Positions 53,581 to 64,000 of a stretch of DNA of 64,000 nt are shown piece after piece. The stretch is from Diphasiastrum complanatum (Eukaryota; Streptophyta; Lycopodiopsida; Lycopodiales; Lycopodiaceae): assembly GCA_029204225.1 (NCBI GenBank), contig CM055103.1, forward strand, positions 953,608 through 1,017,607. The letters are read 5' to 3'. The stretch's first letter is position 1; each line of letters begins with the position of its first letter. A program made the translations under genes and the position numbers. The notes below the pieces were generated by a model, which saw only the letters and a program-made list of their open reading frames with translations, ran no database searches and was not told the DNA's origin.

Positions 53581-54294
53581 TTATCTATCCTTCTTTTTGC
53601 CACTTGAAGAAGCATCCACTTGATCTTGCCCTTTAGACCACTTGCTTTTGGTTTTGCCCTTGAATTTGCCCTTTGTGAATATAGCATCCTCTTGAAGTGT
53701 CGATGTAGATCCACCTCTTGCTTGAAGCCTATATTCCTCATTGATCAAGATCTCTTGAAGATCCATCAAACTTGGCAAAGTCTTTTGAATAGCAATACTT
53801 TGAACAATGTTAGCATGAGCATCCAACAAGCCATTAAGAATCACTTGAATAAGTTCTCCTTCCTTAATGCTTTCATCTATGCAAGCTAACTCATCATTCA
53901 ATGCTTTCATTCTCAAAACAAAAGTACTTGGACTTTCTTCATTCTTTTGCAAACAAGAAAAGATTTGCCTTCTTAGAGTCAACACTCTAGAAGTAGACTT
54001 GGATTCATAAAGCTTCTTTAATGAATTCCAAGCTTCCAAAGATGATGTGCACTTACCAACTTCCTTGAGAAGTTCATTGGTAACATTCATCTTTATCATG
54101 TGTAGAGCCTTCTTGGCCCTCTTATCATACCTCAATTGATCTTGTTGTGTTGCTGGTCTCTCCTCCAAACCTACAACAATATCCAAAACATCATTCATCT
54201 CAAGAAGTGACTCCATCCTCACTTTCCATAATGAATAGTTACTTGAGATAAGCCTATCATTGGCTTCCAACATGACTCCAATTGAGGTTGCCAT
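53581..54294 (-). CDS. Gag of the RT-less Copia element
   Basis: This 237-codon ORF starts at the ATG at 54294 and closely resembles the start of the young Copia polyprotein (SSNYSLWKVRMESLLEMNDV, KALHMIKMNVTNELLKEVGK, TSRVLTLRRQIFSC). It ends KKKDR with a TAA just before the zinc knuckle, where the related element continues. A gag truncated before its nucleocapsid would lose RNA binding. The region upstream (54295-54882) is an untranslated leader without the 183-bp modules seen in the young element. Confidence 0.9.
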   Translation of the reverse strand: MATSIGVMLEANDRLISSNYSLWKVRMESLLEMNDVLDIVVGLEERPATQQDQLRYDKRAKKALHMIKMNVTNELLKEVGKCTSSLEAWNSLKKLYESKSTSRVLTLRRQIFSCLQKNEESPSTFVLRMKALNDELACIDESIKEGELIQVILNGLLDAHANIVQSIAIQKTLPSLMDLQEILINEEYRLQARGGSTSTLQEDAIFTKGKFKGKTKSKWSKGQDQVDASSSGKKKDR

Positions 54295-54882
54295 GTAGCA
54301 ATGACCTGATCTTCTCTTTCAACCTGCTTCAATGCACAAATCACTCCTTTGAACAACAACAAATGCTTTCAAAAGAAATCACCAAGATTTGAAACCATCT
54401 CACAAATTCTCTTCTAGAACTTATCCAAGCAAATCAACACATAGAATCATGGAATCTTGATCAACCTATGATCTATCCTCAATCTAATGACTTTTGCCAC
54501 TTCCTAAGATTGAAACACACTCAAATGAAGTCCAGCAACCTCACTATCTAGAGATCCAATCAAAATTAGGGTTTTGACAAAATCACAAAAAATTGACTAT
54601 TCCAAATCTACATGCAAATGCTGAAAATTTGATATGCAATCTATAAGCCACCACTTAGGCTGAACCAATGATCCAAAAATCGGCCAAATCCAGCATGTGA
54701 ATTCAAAAAACAGAATTGAACAAGTATATTGACCTATTTAGTGTTTTGATCTACAAAAGATCCAATCTACAAAAGCAAAAAATCCGATTTTGGTGTAGAA
54801 TCCTCTCTAGCATGCTCTAGACTTGATATCTTCACCAAATCATTGATAGATCTGATTTCCTCCTTCATAACCTGAAACACAA

Positions 54883-54894
54883 GCTCTGATACCA
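54883..54894 (-). other. Primer-binding site of the RT-less Copia element
   Basis: The minus strand reads TGGTATCAGAGC directly inside the 5' LTR. It is identical to the PBS of the young element. Confidence 0.92.
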
Positions 54895-55543
54895 TGTGAA
54901 AGATTTCAGATTCTTAAGATCCAATCTACTTGAATGATCTTTGGTTAGAAAGAGAAATACACTACCAATTTCACCAATGTAGAAAAATCAGCAGCTACAC
55001 ACAATTTGAGATGCAAACACTAATAGAACTTGATCAAACTTGAATGAAATGATTATGTACTGTTGTTGTCCGTACAAAACCAGCAAGCTACTGTATTTCA
55101 CACGTGTGGATCCAAAAATAGGAAATATAGATCATTCTACACATAGAATTGCAAGCAATCACCAAGATCGTGCACCAATGGATAGTGGAACCCAGGAGAA
55201 CCATGTATAAGCATGAAATGAGATAGAGAAGAGAGAAGATGACTCTCTCCACGAGTTACATCCTTTTATGGCAGGTCCAACCCCTAATTGGCCACTTGGC
55301 TTTCCCACCAAAATGCTAACCCTCCAATTTTGGGTCTAGATTCAATGTACCCAACTTATTCAAATTGAATCTACTCAAACTCGCATTCTATCTTTTCCAC
55401 ACTTTCAAAAAGTGTTTATTCCAATGAAATTTAGACTAATAAACTTTGAAAAGTCAACCTCTAAGTCTAAAACAAGTTTTGGCCTCAATATGCCAAATAT
55501 GGAAATATTGCAAAATGTGATGAAACTAGTTGAATCTTTCACA
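54895..55543 (-). repeat. 5' LTR of the RT-less Copia element
   Basis: It is 649 bp. The TATA box seen in the 3' LTR is altered here: the minus strand reads GCCATAAAAGG instead of GCTATAAAAGG (near 55265). It is followed by GTGCA (55544-55548). Confidence 0.93.
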
Positions 55544-55548
55544 GTGCA

Positions 55549-56470
55549 TGCCACATGATGATAAATAGTCCACCATTTCATCAGACAGGTACTCTCCTCC
55601 CGAATCAGACTGTAAGGTCTTGATTCTCTGATTAATTTGGATCTCAGCAAACTGCTTGAATTCTCTGAAGAAATTGAATGCCTCAGACTTGTTCTTAATG
55701 AACATGATCTTGGTGAATTGGGAGAAGTCATCAATAAATGTGAGTAAATATAGAGCTTGACCCAAAGAGGGTACACTTATAGGACCACATAAGCCACTAT
55801 GAATTAGCGACAGAATGGACTTCACTCTTTTGGCTTGTCCTCTTGGAAATTTTATTCTAGGTTGTTTCCTTAGTAAACAATTTTTACAGATAGTCTGATT
55901 AGCTGTGGAAATAGCATTAATAGTCATGTCCTTAACCATAGTGTTATGATGCATGTAGTAGATTGACCTCATATTTAGATGACCTAATCTTTGATAAAAA
56001 AACATGAGCATCATAATTACTTATAGAAAGTGCATAATCGTGACTCTAGATGTACAAATTTCATTCTATGTGTGCAGAGAAGATTTCATTAGAATTCCCA
56101 TCAATAATAGTACATAGACTTGCAGTCAAAAAAGCTCTATAGCCTTGATCAGTGATTTTGCTAATAGGCAGTAAATTCTTTGTTAATCTGGGTACGTAAC
56201 GCAAAGTATCACCATCTAACTATCTAGTGATGTCATCAGAGAACTGTAGTCGAATGGAGCCTTGGCATTCGACCTTCTGTGAGCTTGAGTCTCCAAAGAA
56301 GATGTACTTTGAGTCCGTTGTTGTGAGAGTAGAAAATAGGTTCTTACATGTTGTCATGTGCTCTGAACAACCTGAATCAAGATACCATTTACAGGCATCA
56401 CTACTTGATTGATCTTGTACCATCAGCGCTTTCTCATCTTCTTGTAAATTTCTGATAGAGTCAGAATTAA
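55549..56470 (-). pseudogene. Copia gag-protease-integrase remnant (family A, inverted)
   Basis: The minus frame 55526-56014 gives RLGHLNMRSIYYMHHNTMVK, CKNCLLRKQPRIKF, LTFIDDFSQFTKIMF and LQSDSGGEYLSDEM, the integrase core with its first two catalytic segments. The core is cut by the nested element at 55543 and continues at 49895. 56220-56423 encodes the protease (KWYLDSGCSEHMTTCKNLFS), better preserved than the 3.6-kb copy (YLDSGFS). Stops remain between the blocks. Confidence 0.85.
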
Positions 56471-57334
56471 TGATATCAATGACTAATTTTTTTGGTGCCC
56501 TTTTTTATTGTGGGCTTTGAAAATAGTCTTTGCCTATGGAATCACAGACACAGGCTAGCTACCTACAAGAAATCTGTTTGCTACAGCTAGTGACACAAAC
56601 TAGTATGATGGAGTTGCTTGCTTTACAAGGTACCCCCATTTTTTGTTCCAAATACGGCCCTGGCGTCAATGAAAATGGAAGACCAACTTCTAGTGGCCCG
56701 AGTGTATTATAGAGTGGCGATGTTAGGCCACCCATGGCTACATAGATTTCAGACTTGGATAGCCCAATTTTGGCTCGAGGGTATCCATAAGGTCTTTTTC
56801 CCAGCAAAAGATCAGCATAGATTGGCGCACGTCAATGACCAGCCACTTAATAAAGCACGGTCGTGAAACCTGATGCTCGTACTAAACACCATAATGCTGA
56901 GAGACTGACACTACTTCAGGTCAAAGGCCCTATTATGGGTATTCCATGCACATAAATAGAACAAGCCGAAAGTAGAAATAAGTTGTGAGGGCCGTGGCAT
57001 CCTACGAGCAGAAGCACATAGCCCAATGAGCACTTGTGAAATTGGAGCACTCAATTTTCAAGACATAGATCATTTGCTGCATTTGCAATGTGCATCTTTA
57101 TTGTTGCTCTCTTGAAGCTCTTTGATAAATTGTTGAAGTTTGAAGTTCATTGTTTCAAAGATTATTTTTATTCTTTCAAGTTCCAACCCTTTAGATGTGT
57201 TTGCACATATCTTATAATAGCTCATGACTCATACTAATAGGCAAAGGTTATTTTCAAAGTCCACAATAATAAAGGCCACCAAAAAATCAGTCATTGATAT
57301 CACTAAATTCTAGCTATCCTACTACGATTTTATG
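56471..57334 (+). pseudogene. Second copy of the unidentified coding remnant and flank
   Basis: 56618-56866 encodes MKMEDQLLVARVYYRVAMLG and IAQFWLEGIHKVFFPAKDQH, closely matching 34205-34573 on the opposite strand. Homology continues through non-coding sequence to about 57035. The start of the family (the FSNRYLTC part) is missing. The sequence from 57036 to 57334 shows nothing recognisable. Confidence 0.5.
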
Positions 57335-57842
57335 AACTGGCCATTTGTGCATTATTTTTCCCAAACACCAAGAAACATTACTAAGATGATGGGCTATTTA
57401 TTAAGAAAATCCTTAACACTTGTGCTCAAAAGGAGAATCCTCAATCTTTCTAAATTGCGCTCATGTTTTTCTTTTCTTGATGATGCATAGGAGAGATGAT
57501 GAGGATCACATGCATGAGAACAAATTATTGTGTTTTTCTCCTACGTATTATTTTAGAGGAGAATGATCTAAATTGACTATTGATTAGAGTTCTACATCTT
57601 TAATTGTTAGTGAATGTTGTGACATGTGAGATCCAAATCAAGGAAAACTATAAATGACCGTTGACATGCATCTAGATGCACAACTTCATGGATAAGCTAA
57701 GTTATCGTAGATTTATTAATGGTCATATTTGGTTTAAAGATTTTTTTCTAGAAAACCAAATTTGATGGTTTTGATCTCGATAACCTCTAGTATGCAAACA
57801 ATGAGCAATTAGCTATATCCAATACAAGTACATTCCATGTAG

Positions 57843-57843
<1 letters not shown>

Positions 57844-57918
<75 letters not shown>

Positions 57919-57942
57919 CACACACACACACACACACACACA
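57844..57942. repeat. (CT)n(CA)n microsatellite
   Basis: About 36 CT units are followed by 13 CA units, the longest of the three copies. Confidence 0.95.
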
Positions 57943-58425
57943 TGGGCTCATTCTCTAGACACTAGCTATCAAACTTGCCATCTCCTCAGATGCTTCTCCT
58001 CTCTCACTTGTTTTTAGTAGGGCTCATCCTTGGCATATCAGCCACAAAGTAGTGTTATTCAAATTTTTCTCTAAATTAGACCTTTTAGTAGTTTACTTCT
58101 GCATCAAAATATATTTAATACAATTGAGATGGATACCATTGTGAGTAGTTCAAATCTTTTTATGTTGAATAAAATCATTGTTGAATTGTTTGTAGGCTTT
58201 CTAATTAGGACTACATGAAATTATTGAAAGCCCTGGTCAAGCACTTTTCAATGCACCAATCTCCACTGAAATCAAACTCACCACTAGAAACTTATGCCAT
58301 TTTTAGTGTGGACTCAAAATATGGACTCAAAAAGTTATGTTTCATAGAGTTCAAATTTGAGTGTTTTGATTGGTCCATGTGTAAGAAAAATTTGAGAAAA
58401 CATATAAAAAGAATCTTTACAAAGG

Positions 58426-58951
58426 GGCTAAAAGCATGGTTTGGTGGTACAAAAAAAGAACCCATTGTTTCATTGTATCTTTTGGTAGTACATTTCACTT
58501 TTTGGGGATTTTATTACTCGTAATTGTTTTGAGTCCACATTAAAAATGACAACTTTTTAGTGGTAAGTCCAATTTCAATAGAGTTTGGTGCGTTAGGAAG
58601 TGTTTTCCAATGATATGTTATATGATGTACTTCCAAGCTACGGTTAAAAAGTTATGGCAAGTCAAAAGTATGGGGATTTTATTAATCATAATTTTTTGAG
58701 TCCACATTAAAAATGACATTACTTTTTAGTGGTAAGTCCAATTTCAGCGGAGTTTGGTGTGTTAGAAAGCGTTGACGAGCGCTTTCCAATGATATGTTAG
58801 ATGACATACTTTTGAGGTATAGTCAAAAAGTTATTGCAAGTCAAATGTATTATTTTATAAATAGTGTATAATAATCCAAAAGTGCATTTCTACCTAGAAA
58901 AGATAGTGTCCTTGAAAGTCCATATTGTACGACCAAACCATGCTTTTAGCC
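58426..58951. mobile_element. Foldback/MITE-like element (inverted copy)
   Basis: It begins GGCTAAAAGCATGGTTTGGT and ends CATGCTTTTAGCC, flanked by AAGG on both sides (58422-58425 and 58952-58955). It is the reverse complement of 40407-40933, including its flanks, so both descend from one insertion. Confidence 0.6.
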
Positions 58952-59220
58952 AAGGGTCTCTTTTGGATTTAGAGCTCCTCTATTGGAGTCAGATACTGTG
59001 AAGACTTGTTTTGGTTGTAAGATCTCTTTTGGAGTATCTTCATGCATCATCATGTCCATCTCCATTGCCCAATTACTTATATAGCATCTGGATGATCTTG
59101 TGCTATTCTACTTTACAATTACAATATCATTAACAGTTGTTTAACTGATTAATTAGATGAGTTGTTTAATTGATTAATTAGATGATCATTAATAGTTGTT
59201 TAACTGATTAATTAGATGAC

Positions 59221-59540
59221 CACCTTACCACGGTTATTCTCAATGATGTGACACTCCCTGTCTATGTCATACAATGGCGGGATGGCAGCTGGTGGCGATG
59301 GGGCCTTGGGAGTGTCTACGGGGGTGGCCTCCAACAACTAGGAAATTGTTCATGAGATGAGCGGCATTTTGGATAATGAGATTGTTGATGGCGGCTATCA
59401 GATACCCATCATTCATATGTTTAATGGCTTTTGAGGAGTCCAGGTACGGGCAGATGAGTTTAGGAGCATTACAATGTGATGGCTTTGGTCTACCATCGGC
59501 AAGAACTCCTATGGTAGCCAAGGAGGCAGTGTTCACATTG
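59221..59540 (-). other. Unidentified ORF between Copia fragments
   Basis: The minus strand 59267-59536 encodes 89 residues (ATIGVLADGRPKPSHCNAPK, CPYLDSSKAIKHMNDGYLIA). The segment is more GC-rich than its flanks and lies between two family A LTR fragments. I do not recognise it. It may be a captured piece of a host gene; the reading frame alone is weak evidence. Confidence 0.35.
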
Positions 59541-59757
59541 TGGGAGTTTAATCTCTCCTACTCATCCTAATTGCCCTCCTTCCTTTATGATTACATTGAC
59601 ACCTTCAATCTAGTGGTAAAGCATCAATCTATTCACGCCTTGCTGGATATAGCTTCTACAAAAGGCTTGGACATTCACACCAGATCAGAGTGTCCTCTTA
59701 AGGAAGTCAACTAGAGTCAAAAAGCCATCAAAGAGGTATGAAGATACGATATATCTA
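59541..59757 (+). pseudogene. Copia LTR start and RT fragment (family A)
   Basis: 59543-59577 matches the start of the family A LTR. 59586-59690 then matches the RT segment that is on the minus strand at 45240-45345 (DTFNL.VKHQSI-like), so LTR and mid-RT sequence abut without the intervening coding region. Confidence 0.55.
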
Positions 59758-61140
59758 ATGGAGGAAAGGGGAGAGTTCATACTACAACCAAAGACTCTCA
59801 CAGAGGCAAGACAATCAAAACATTGGCTCAGCTGGCGGAAAGCAATGGAAGAAGAGATTCAATCCATGGAAGAAACCCAAGTATGGGGGCTACCGAATAT
59901 ACCAACAAATACAAAGGTAATTGGAAACAAATGGGTATACAAAGTTAAATTATATGCTGAAAAGACTGTTGACAGATTCAAAGTTCATGGCTTGTAGCAA
60001 GTGGTACAGCCAGATAGAGGGGAAACTACATCGAAACCTATGCGCCTTTGGTAAGAATTACTTCCATAAGAATCATGGTGGCAAGTGCTACTCAAAAGAA
60101 CTGGAGAATTTGGTACTTGGACTAAAAAACAACGTTTTTAAATGGAATTCTAGAAGAGACCATTTACATGGTATAGCCGCTTGATTTTGAAGTTGAAGGG
60201 AGCAAGTGTTGCAAGTTGAAGAAGGCCATTTATGGTCTAAAATAGGTACGCATGCAATGGAATCAGAGGTTTGATAAATTTGTGAAAAAACTTGGAATGA
60301 AACTCTACATGTCTGATGCAAGCATTTATACTCTTATAAATGGTCAGTATTTTGTTAGCAGTATCTGTAGATGATATTCTGATTATAGGAAGTGATGAGC
60401 ACAGTATCAGGGAAATCCAGAAAGCTCTAGCATTGGAATTTAAGCCAAAAGATTTGGGGAAAGTAGCCTATTGTCTGGGAATTCAGATAGAAAGAAATAT
60501 CTCTACAGGTACTACCATTATGACACAAAGCTGGTACATTCATGAAATGCTCATTCGTTATCATATGACTGAATCAAAAGTCATGAATACTCCAGCAGAG
60601 AAGGGACATGAGTTAAGTGCAGATTTGGCGCCCAAAGATCATGAAGAATTGGAGGAGATGAAAATATAAGCCATTTCGAAATTTGGTGGGCTCTCGTATG
60701 TATACAACTATGTGCACAAGACCAGACATAACGTTCCGTATGAATAAAGTAAGAAACAACCCAGAAAGAGCACACTGGAAGGTTGCAAAAAGGATCCTCA
60801 AATATTTATAAGGAACAACAAATTGGGGCTTAACCTATTCAATCAATTTTGATGTTAAAATAATAGGTTATGTTGATGCAGATTGGGGAGGAGATAGGGA
60901 CACAAGGAGATCAACATCAGAATATGTTTTCAACTATTCAAATGTTGCAATAAGTTGGGGTTGTGCAAGGCAAATAAGTGTTGCACTGTCAACAATGCAG
61001 ACAGAGTATATGGCACTTAGTTATGCTACTAAAGAAGTGCTATGGATATAGAACCTGTTGACAAAATGGAGCATGGACCAGAGAAACATGATCAAAAGAA
61101 ATGATAATCAAAGCTGTATTTTTGTTTACAGGAATGGATG
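59758..61140 (+). pseudogene. Copia RT-RNase H remnant (different family)
   Basis: 59758-59997 gives the RT start (LTEARQSKHWLSWRKAMEEE, TKVIGNKWVYKVKL). Scattered frames follow, then 60340-60669 holds the catalytic region as SVDDILIIGSDEHS (usual YVDD) and KPKDLGKVAYCLGIQIERN. 60670-61100 holds RNase H pieces (CTRPDITFRMNKV, YVDADWGGDRDTRRSTSEYV, TEYMALSYATKEVLW). Several stops and frameshifts are present. The tail DNQSCIFVYRNG is cut at 61144 by the insertion of the second young Copia copy. Confidence 0.85.
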
Positions 61141-61144
61141 GGAG

Positions 61145-61799
61145 TGTGAAAATTGTCAACATTTCCTAGCTAGTTTGAGGCCTAAATTGGCTAAAATTGT
61201 AAATAGTTTTGGTTCTGGAGTTTCACACGTGTGAACCAGGCCACAATGTTTTTATTTACTGTATTTTTTCAGTATGATGAAGTGTCAAACTTCATACCCT
61301 TCAAAATGAGACCATTTTGATGTATTTTGGTCATATAAGCCATTTTTAGCTATTTTTCCTATATAGGGAATATCTAGGGTCAAGTACCTTCTAGAGAGAG
61401 GAGAGAGAGTCATCTTCCTCATCCATAAATAGTAGGGAAGTCGTGGAGAACAGGTTGGAGAAACCTTTTGTATGCTTCATTGAGATCAATAGATCATTGT
61501 CATTGTTTCTTCCTCCATTGAGAGCATTGTTGTGTGTATTGTCTTCAAGCTATTGTGTATGATCTTAGGTGCTTTCCAAAAGTGGTAGGCTGATGTATTA
61601 TGGACTGTATAATGCTATTTTGGGCCGCACTTGATGTTTATGGAAGTTTCCATTTGTGATAAATGCTTTTTGATCAAGTTCTTTGCATTCTAGGTAGCAT
61701 AGAATGTGTTGCCAATTCCTAGCTTATGTAGTTTGGAGTGCAAGCATTCAAGCCAATGATCTTGGAGTTTAGATCCACTTAGGATCTGTATTTTTCACA
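61145..61799 (+). repeat. 5' LTR of the second young Copia copy
   Basis: It is 655 bp from TGTGAAAATTGTC to TTTTTCACA, the same length as the LTRs of the first copy. Confidence 0.94.
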
Positions 61800-62971
61800 T
61801 GGTATCAGAGCTGGTTGGCTTCTATTTACAGTAAGTATTCCATTTTTGGTGATATTTGGATGTTTGATCAAGTTCTAGCATGATTTTGCATTGCTTTGTT
61901 GATCAAATCTTACTAACCTTTGTTTTGTGAGTTGAACTTGTGGATCAAAAGCATATTTCAGGTCTATTGAAGATCAGAGGCTGAAAAGAAACTATTTTGG
62001 ATCAGATCATAACACCTAATCATTTGTGATTGTGAGGCTTGTGCATATTCAATACTAACAATGTTCTTTTCAATCCTATTGTTGACAATCTCCATTCTTG
62101 GATGAACACTCTCCTTAAGTGGATGAAACTTCTCCTTAAGTGGATGACAAATGCTCTTTTGAGTGAGTTGTAATTCTCCTAAAGGCTGAGCAAAGCTCCC
62201 ATTTGGATGAAAGATCCCCTTTTTTGGGTGAACATATTGTAAGCTCCATTGTGAAGAGCATATTGTAAAGATTGTCATCAATTTTGGCATAAATTTTGGT
62301 GTACTTTGTTGAGCATGTAAGTAACTCTCCTTATGTAATTTGATTGGAGCATTTGCTGGAAGGTGTTAACCATTATGCAAGTGTGTTTTCAGGTTCTTAA
62401 CAGTTGAGGAACATTCTCATGTGAAGTGATCTTAGATCTACATCTAAACACCAAGATTTGACAAGATAGTGAAGCTAGTCTTGTGATTCACTAAGTGTGC
62501 TCATTCATTCACCTCTAAATCTTGTATTTATCACTTGCTGGAGTTTATAAACTTTTAGAAGTGTGGTTTACATGTGGTTTTACAGGTTGAATCAATATCT
62601 TAGTGTGTTGATCATATGTTGATCAAGTTTGTTCATTACTAGGTAATCTTGGCATCCTAGTTTTGGGTATTTTCTAAGAATGCAAGTAACTCTTCACACC
62701 ATAACTTGATTTGGTCACTTGCTGGAAAGTTTGAGAGCTTAAGCAAGAGTGTGTTCAGGTTGGTTTGATTTTGTAATCCATTCTTAGTGTGTGCAAAGTG
62801 TTGCATGTGTTTTCAATCTTCCTTTCTATGCTTGGAAACCATCTAGGTTCAAGATAGAAGTGTTTTAGGGTCCTAAATCTTCATAGATCTCTTTATCTAT
62901 CATTTGTTGAGAGAAAAGTGAGTGCTAAGTGCTTTAGGACAAAACCTAAAAGTTGAAGAAACATTAGAATC
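61800..62971 (+). other. PBS and leader of the second young Copia copy
   Basis: The PBS is TGGTATCAGAGC at 61800-61811. The leader keeps the three TTGCTGGA modules at the same spacing as in the first copy. Confidence 0.9.
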
Positions 62972-64000
62972 ATGGCTTCCAATGGTGGGATCATGCTAGA
63001 GTCTAGTGAAAGGTTGAGTTCATCAAACTACTCTACTTGGAAAGTGAGGATGGAGTCCTTACTTGAGTTGAATGAACTCATGGACATAGTTGCGGAAATT
63101 GAAGAGAGACCTCTCACACTTCAAGAGCAACAAAGGTTTGATAAGAAGGCCAAAAGGGCTCTTCATATCATTAAAATGAATGTTACAAATGAACTTCTCA
63201 AGGAAGTTGGAAAGTGTCAAAGTGCAAGTGAGGCATGGAATGCCTTAAAGAAGCTCTTTGAATCAAAGTCCACATCTAGGGTATTGACCCTAAGGAGACA
63301 AATATTTTCTAGTAGGCAAAGAGAGGGTGAAAGTGCTCATGCATTTATCTTGAGAGTTAAGTCCCTAAGTGATGATTTAGCATGCATTGATGAGAACATA
63401 AAAGATGGTGAAATAGTCCAAGTTATGTTGAATGGTTTGCTAAATGAACATGCTAACCTTGTGCAAAGTTTTGCCATTCAAAGAGTCTTGCCAAGTGTGG
63501 TTGACTTGCAAGAAATCTTATTGGCTGAAGAACATAGGTTGCAATCAAAGCTTGATGGTGCATCCTTGCAAGGTGGAGGTGAAGAGGCTTTCTTCACAAA
63601 AGGCAAATTCAAGGGCAAAGGTAAAGGCAAAGGGAAATGGTCCAAAGGTGGTAACTTTGATCATGATGATCACTCTTCCTCTTCCTCTCTACTAAGAACA
63701 ATAAGTCAAAGTTCAAGTGCTTTTATTGTGGGATAAAAGGTCATTTTGCAAATGAATGTTATAAGAAGAAAAGAGAGCAAGGAGAGCAAGGAAATCTTAC
63801 AATAGATGAGGAAGAACATAACACATGTGAATCACTTGTTATGACTTCAAGTTTGTTAGCCAACATAGATGATAAAGATCCTTGGTGGATTGATAGTGGA
63901 GCCTCATCTCACATGACAAGACATAAGGAATACTTTACATCCTTATTGTCTTATGAGGGAGAAGTAACATCATCTACACTGCAATGATGGTCAATGTGAC
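62972..64000 (+). pseudogene. Gag-protease start of the second young Copia copy, frameshifted
   Basis: The first 238 or so codons match the intact element. A 1-bp loss in the serine run at about 63686 (CTTCCTCTCTAC against CTTCCTCTTCTAC) shifts the frame, giving a premature stop after 254 residues just past the zinc-knuckle sequence. Further differences follow: a 3-bp loss near 63785, and single-base losses near 63963 and 63984. The zinc knuckle and protease sequences are present in another frame. The window ends inside the protease region. Confidence 0.9.

Larger units (their letters stand above)
49901..55543 (-). mobile_element. RT-less Copia element carrying about 1 kb of foreign sequence
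   Basis: The LTRs are 49901-50550 (650 bp) and 54895-55543 (649 bp), with the target duplication GTGCA. The PBS (minus strand of 54894-54883, TGGTATCAGAGC) and PPT (complement of 50551-50560) are both present. It encodes gag, protease and integrase related to the young Copia element and the last part of RNase H. The RT and most of RNase H are replaced by unrelated sequence at about 50800-51812. About 20 differences separate the LTRs (roughly 3%), so it is older than the 13.7-kb element. It is nested in the inverted family A integrase. Confidence 0.93.
57335..59220 (-). repeat. Inverted repeat arm paired with 40140-41985
   Basis: It is collinear in reverse complement with the left mate, including the microsatellite (57844-57942), the foldback element (58426-58951) and the family A LTR fragment ending near 59180. 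The tract ATTAGATGA is repeated two to three times at 59150-59220. Confidence 0.8.
61145..64000 (+). mobile_element. Second copy of the young Copia family, cut by the window end
   Basis: It starts with a 655-bp LTR (61145-61799), then the same PBS, leader and gag start as the element at 13714. The leader differs by only a handful of substitutions and 1-bp indels, for example in GGAGTTTCACACG against GGAGTTTTGCACG in the LTR. The right half lies outside the window, so the target duplication and 3' LTR cannot be checked. The five bases left of it are GGGAG. Confidence 0.93.

Noticed and set aside
1-64000. CRISPR arrays, operons, phage genes
   Set aside because: No regularly spaced short direct repeats with unique spacers and no bacterial gene organisation; all features fit a plant nuclear genome.

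Overview
This window looks like nuclear intergenic DNA of a flowering plant. It is AT-rich and made almost entirely of layered LTR retrotransposons. Seven of the eight LTR primer-binding sites I can place on a junction match or nearly match the plant initiator tRNA-Met type (TGGTATCAGAGC); one reads CGGTATCAGAGC. I recognise no host protein-coding gene, rRNA, CRISPR array or bacterial-type operon. The species cannot be named from the sequence.

Layout, left to right. Positions 1-5215 hold a rearranged Copia remnant (called family A here), with RT/RNase H tail, LTR, long non-coding insert, integrase linker, gag and integrase out of canonical order. Positions 5216-6895 hold a reverse-oriented LTR with a tRNA-like relic and microsatellites. 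Positions 8450-21170 are one reverse-strand Ty3/Gypsy chromovirus (358-bp LTRs, target-site duplication GCTAG). It is split by a young, apparently intact forward Copia element at 13714-20144 (655-bp LTRs differing at one site, duplication CTGTA, one 1317-codon gag-pol frame). Positions 21510-27622 join two truncated Copia elements head to head. Positions 27623-39842 contain old fragments: a small LTR with a tRNA-like segment, a Gypsy integrase tail, unidentified coding relics on both strands, and a Copia RT/RNase H tail. Positions 39843-49900 carry inverted copies of the left-hand material, a foldback element and a decayed hAT transposase.

Positions 49901-55543 are a reverse Copia element (650- and 649-bp LTRs, duplication GTGCA). 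Its whole reverse transcriptase region is replaced by about 1 kb of unrelated sequence. Positions 55544-59220 continue the inverted copies. Positions 59541-61144 are another Copia pol remnant, interrupted at 61145 by a second, incomplete copy of the young Copia family.

Working together: the 13.7-20.1 kb element carries every domain needed for its own life cycle (gag, protease, integrase, RT, RNase H, PBS, PPT, paired LTRs) and could in principle mobilise defective relatives. The 49.9-55.5 kb element lacks RT and so, if it moved in this form, must have used another element's enzyme. The most unusual points are that RT-less element with its cargo, three 183/184-bp repeat modules in the young element's leader, recurrent breakpoints after the same family A codons, and tRNA-like sequences inside LTR-associated repeats.
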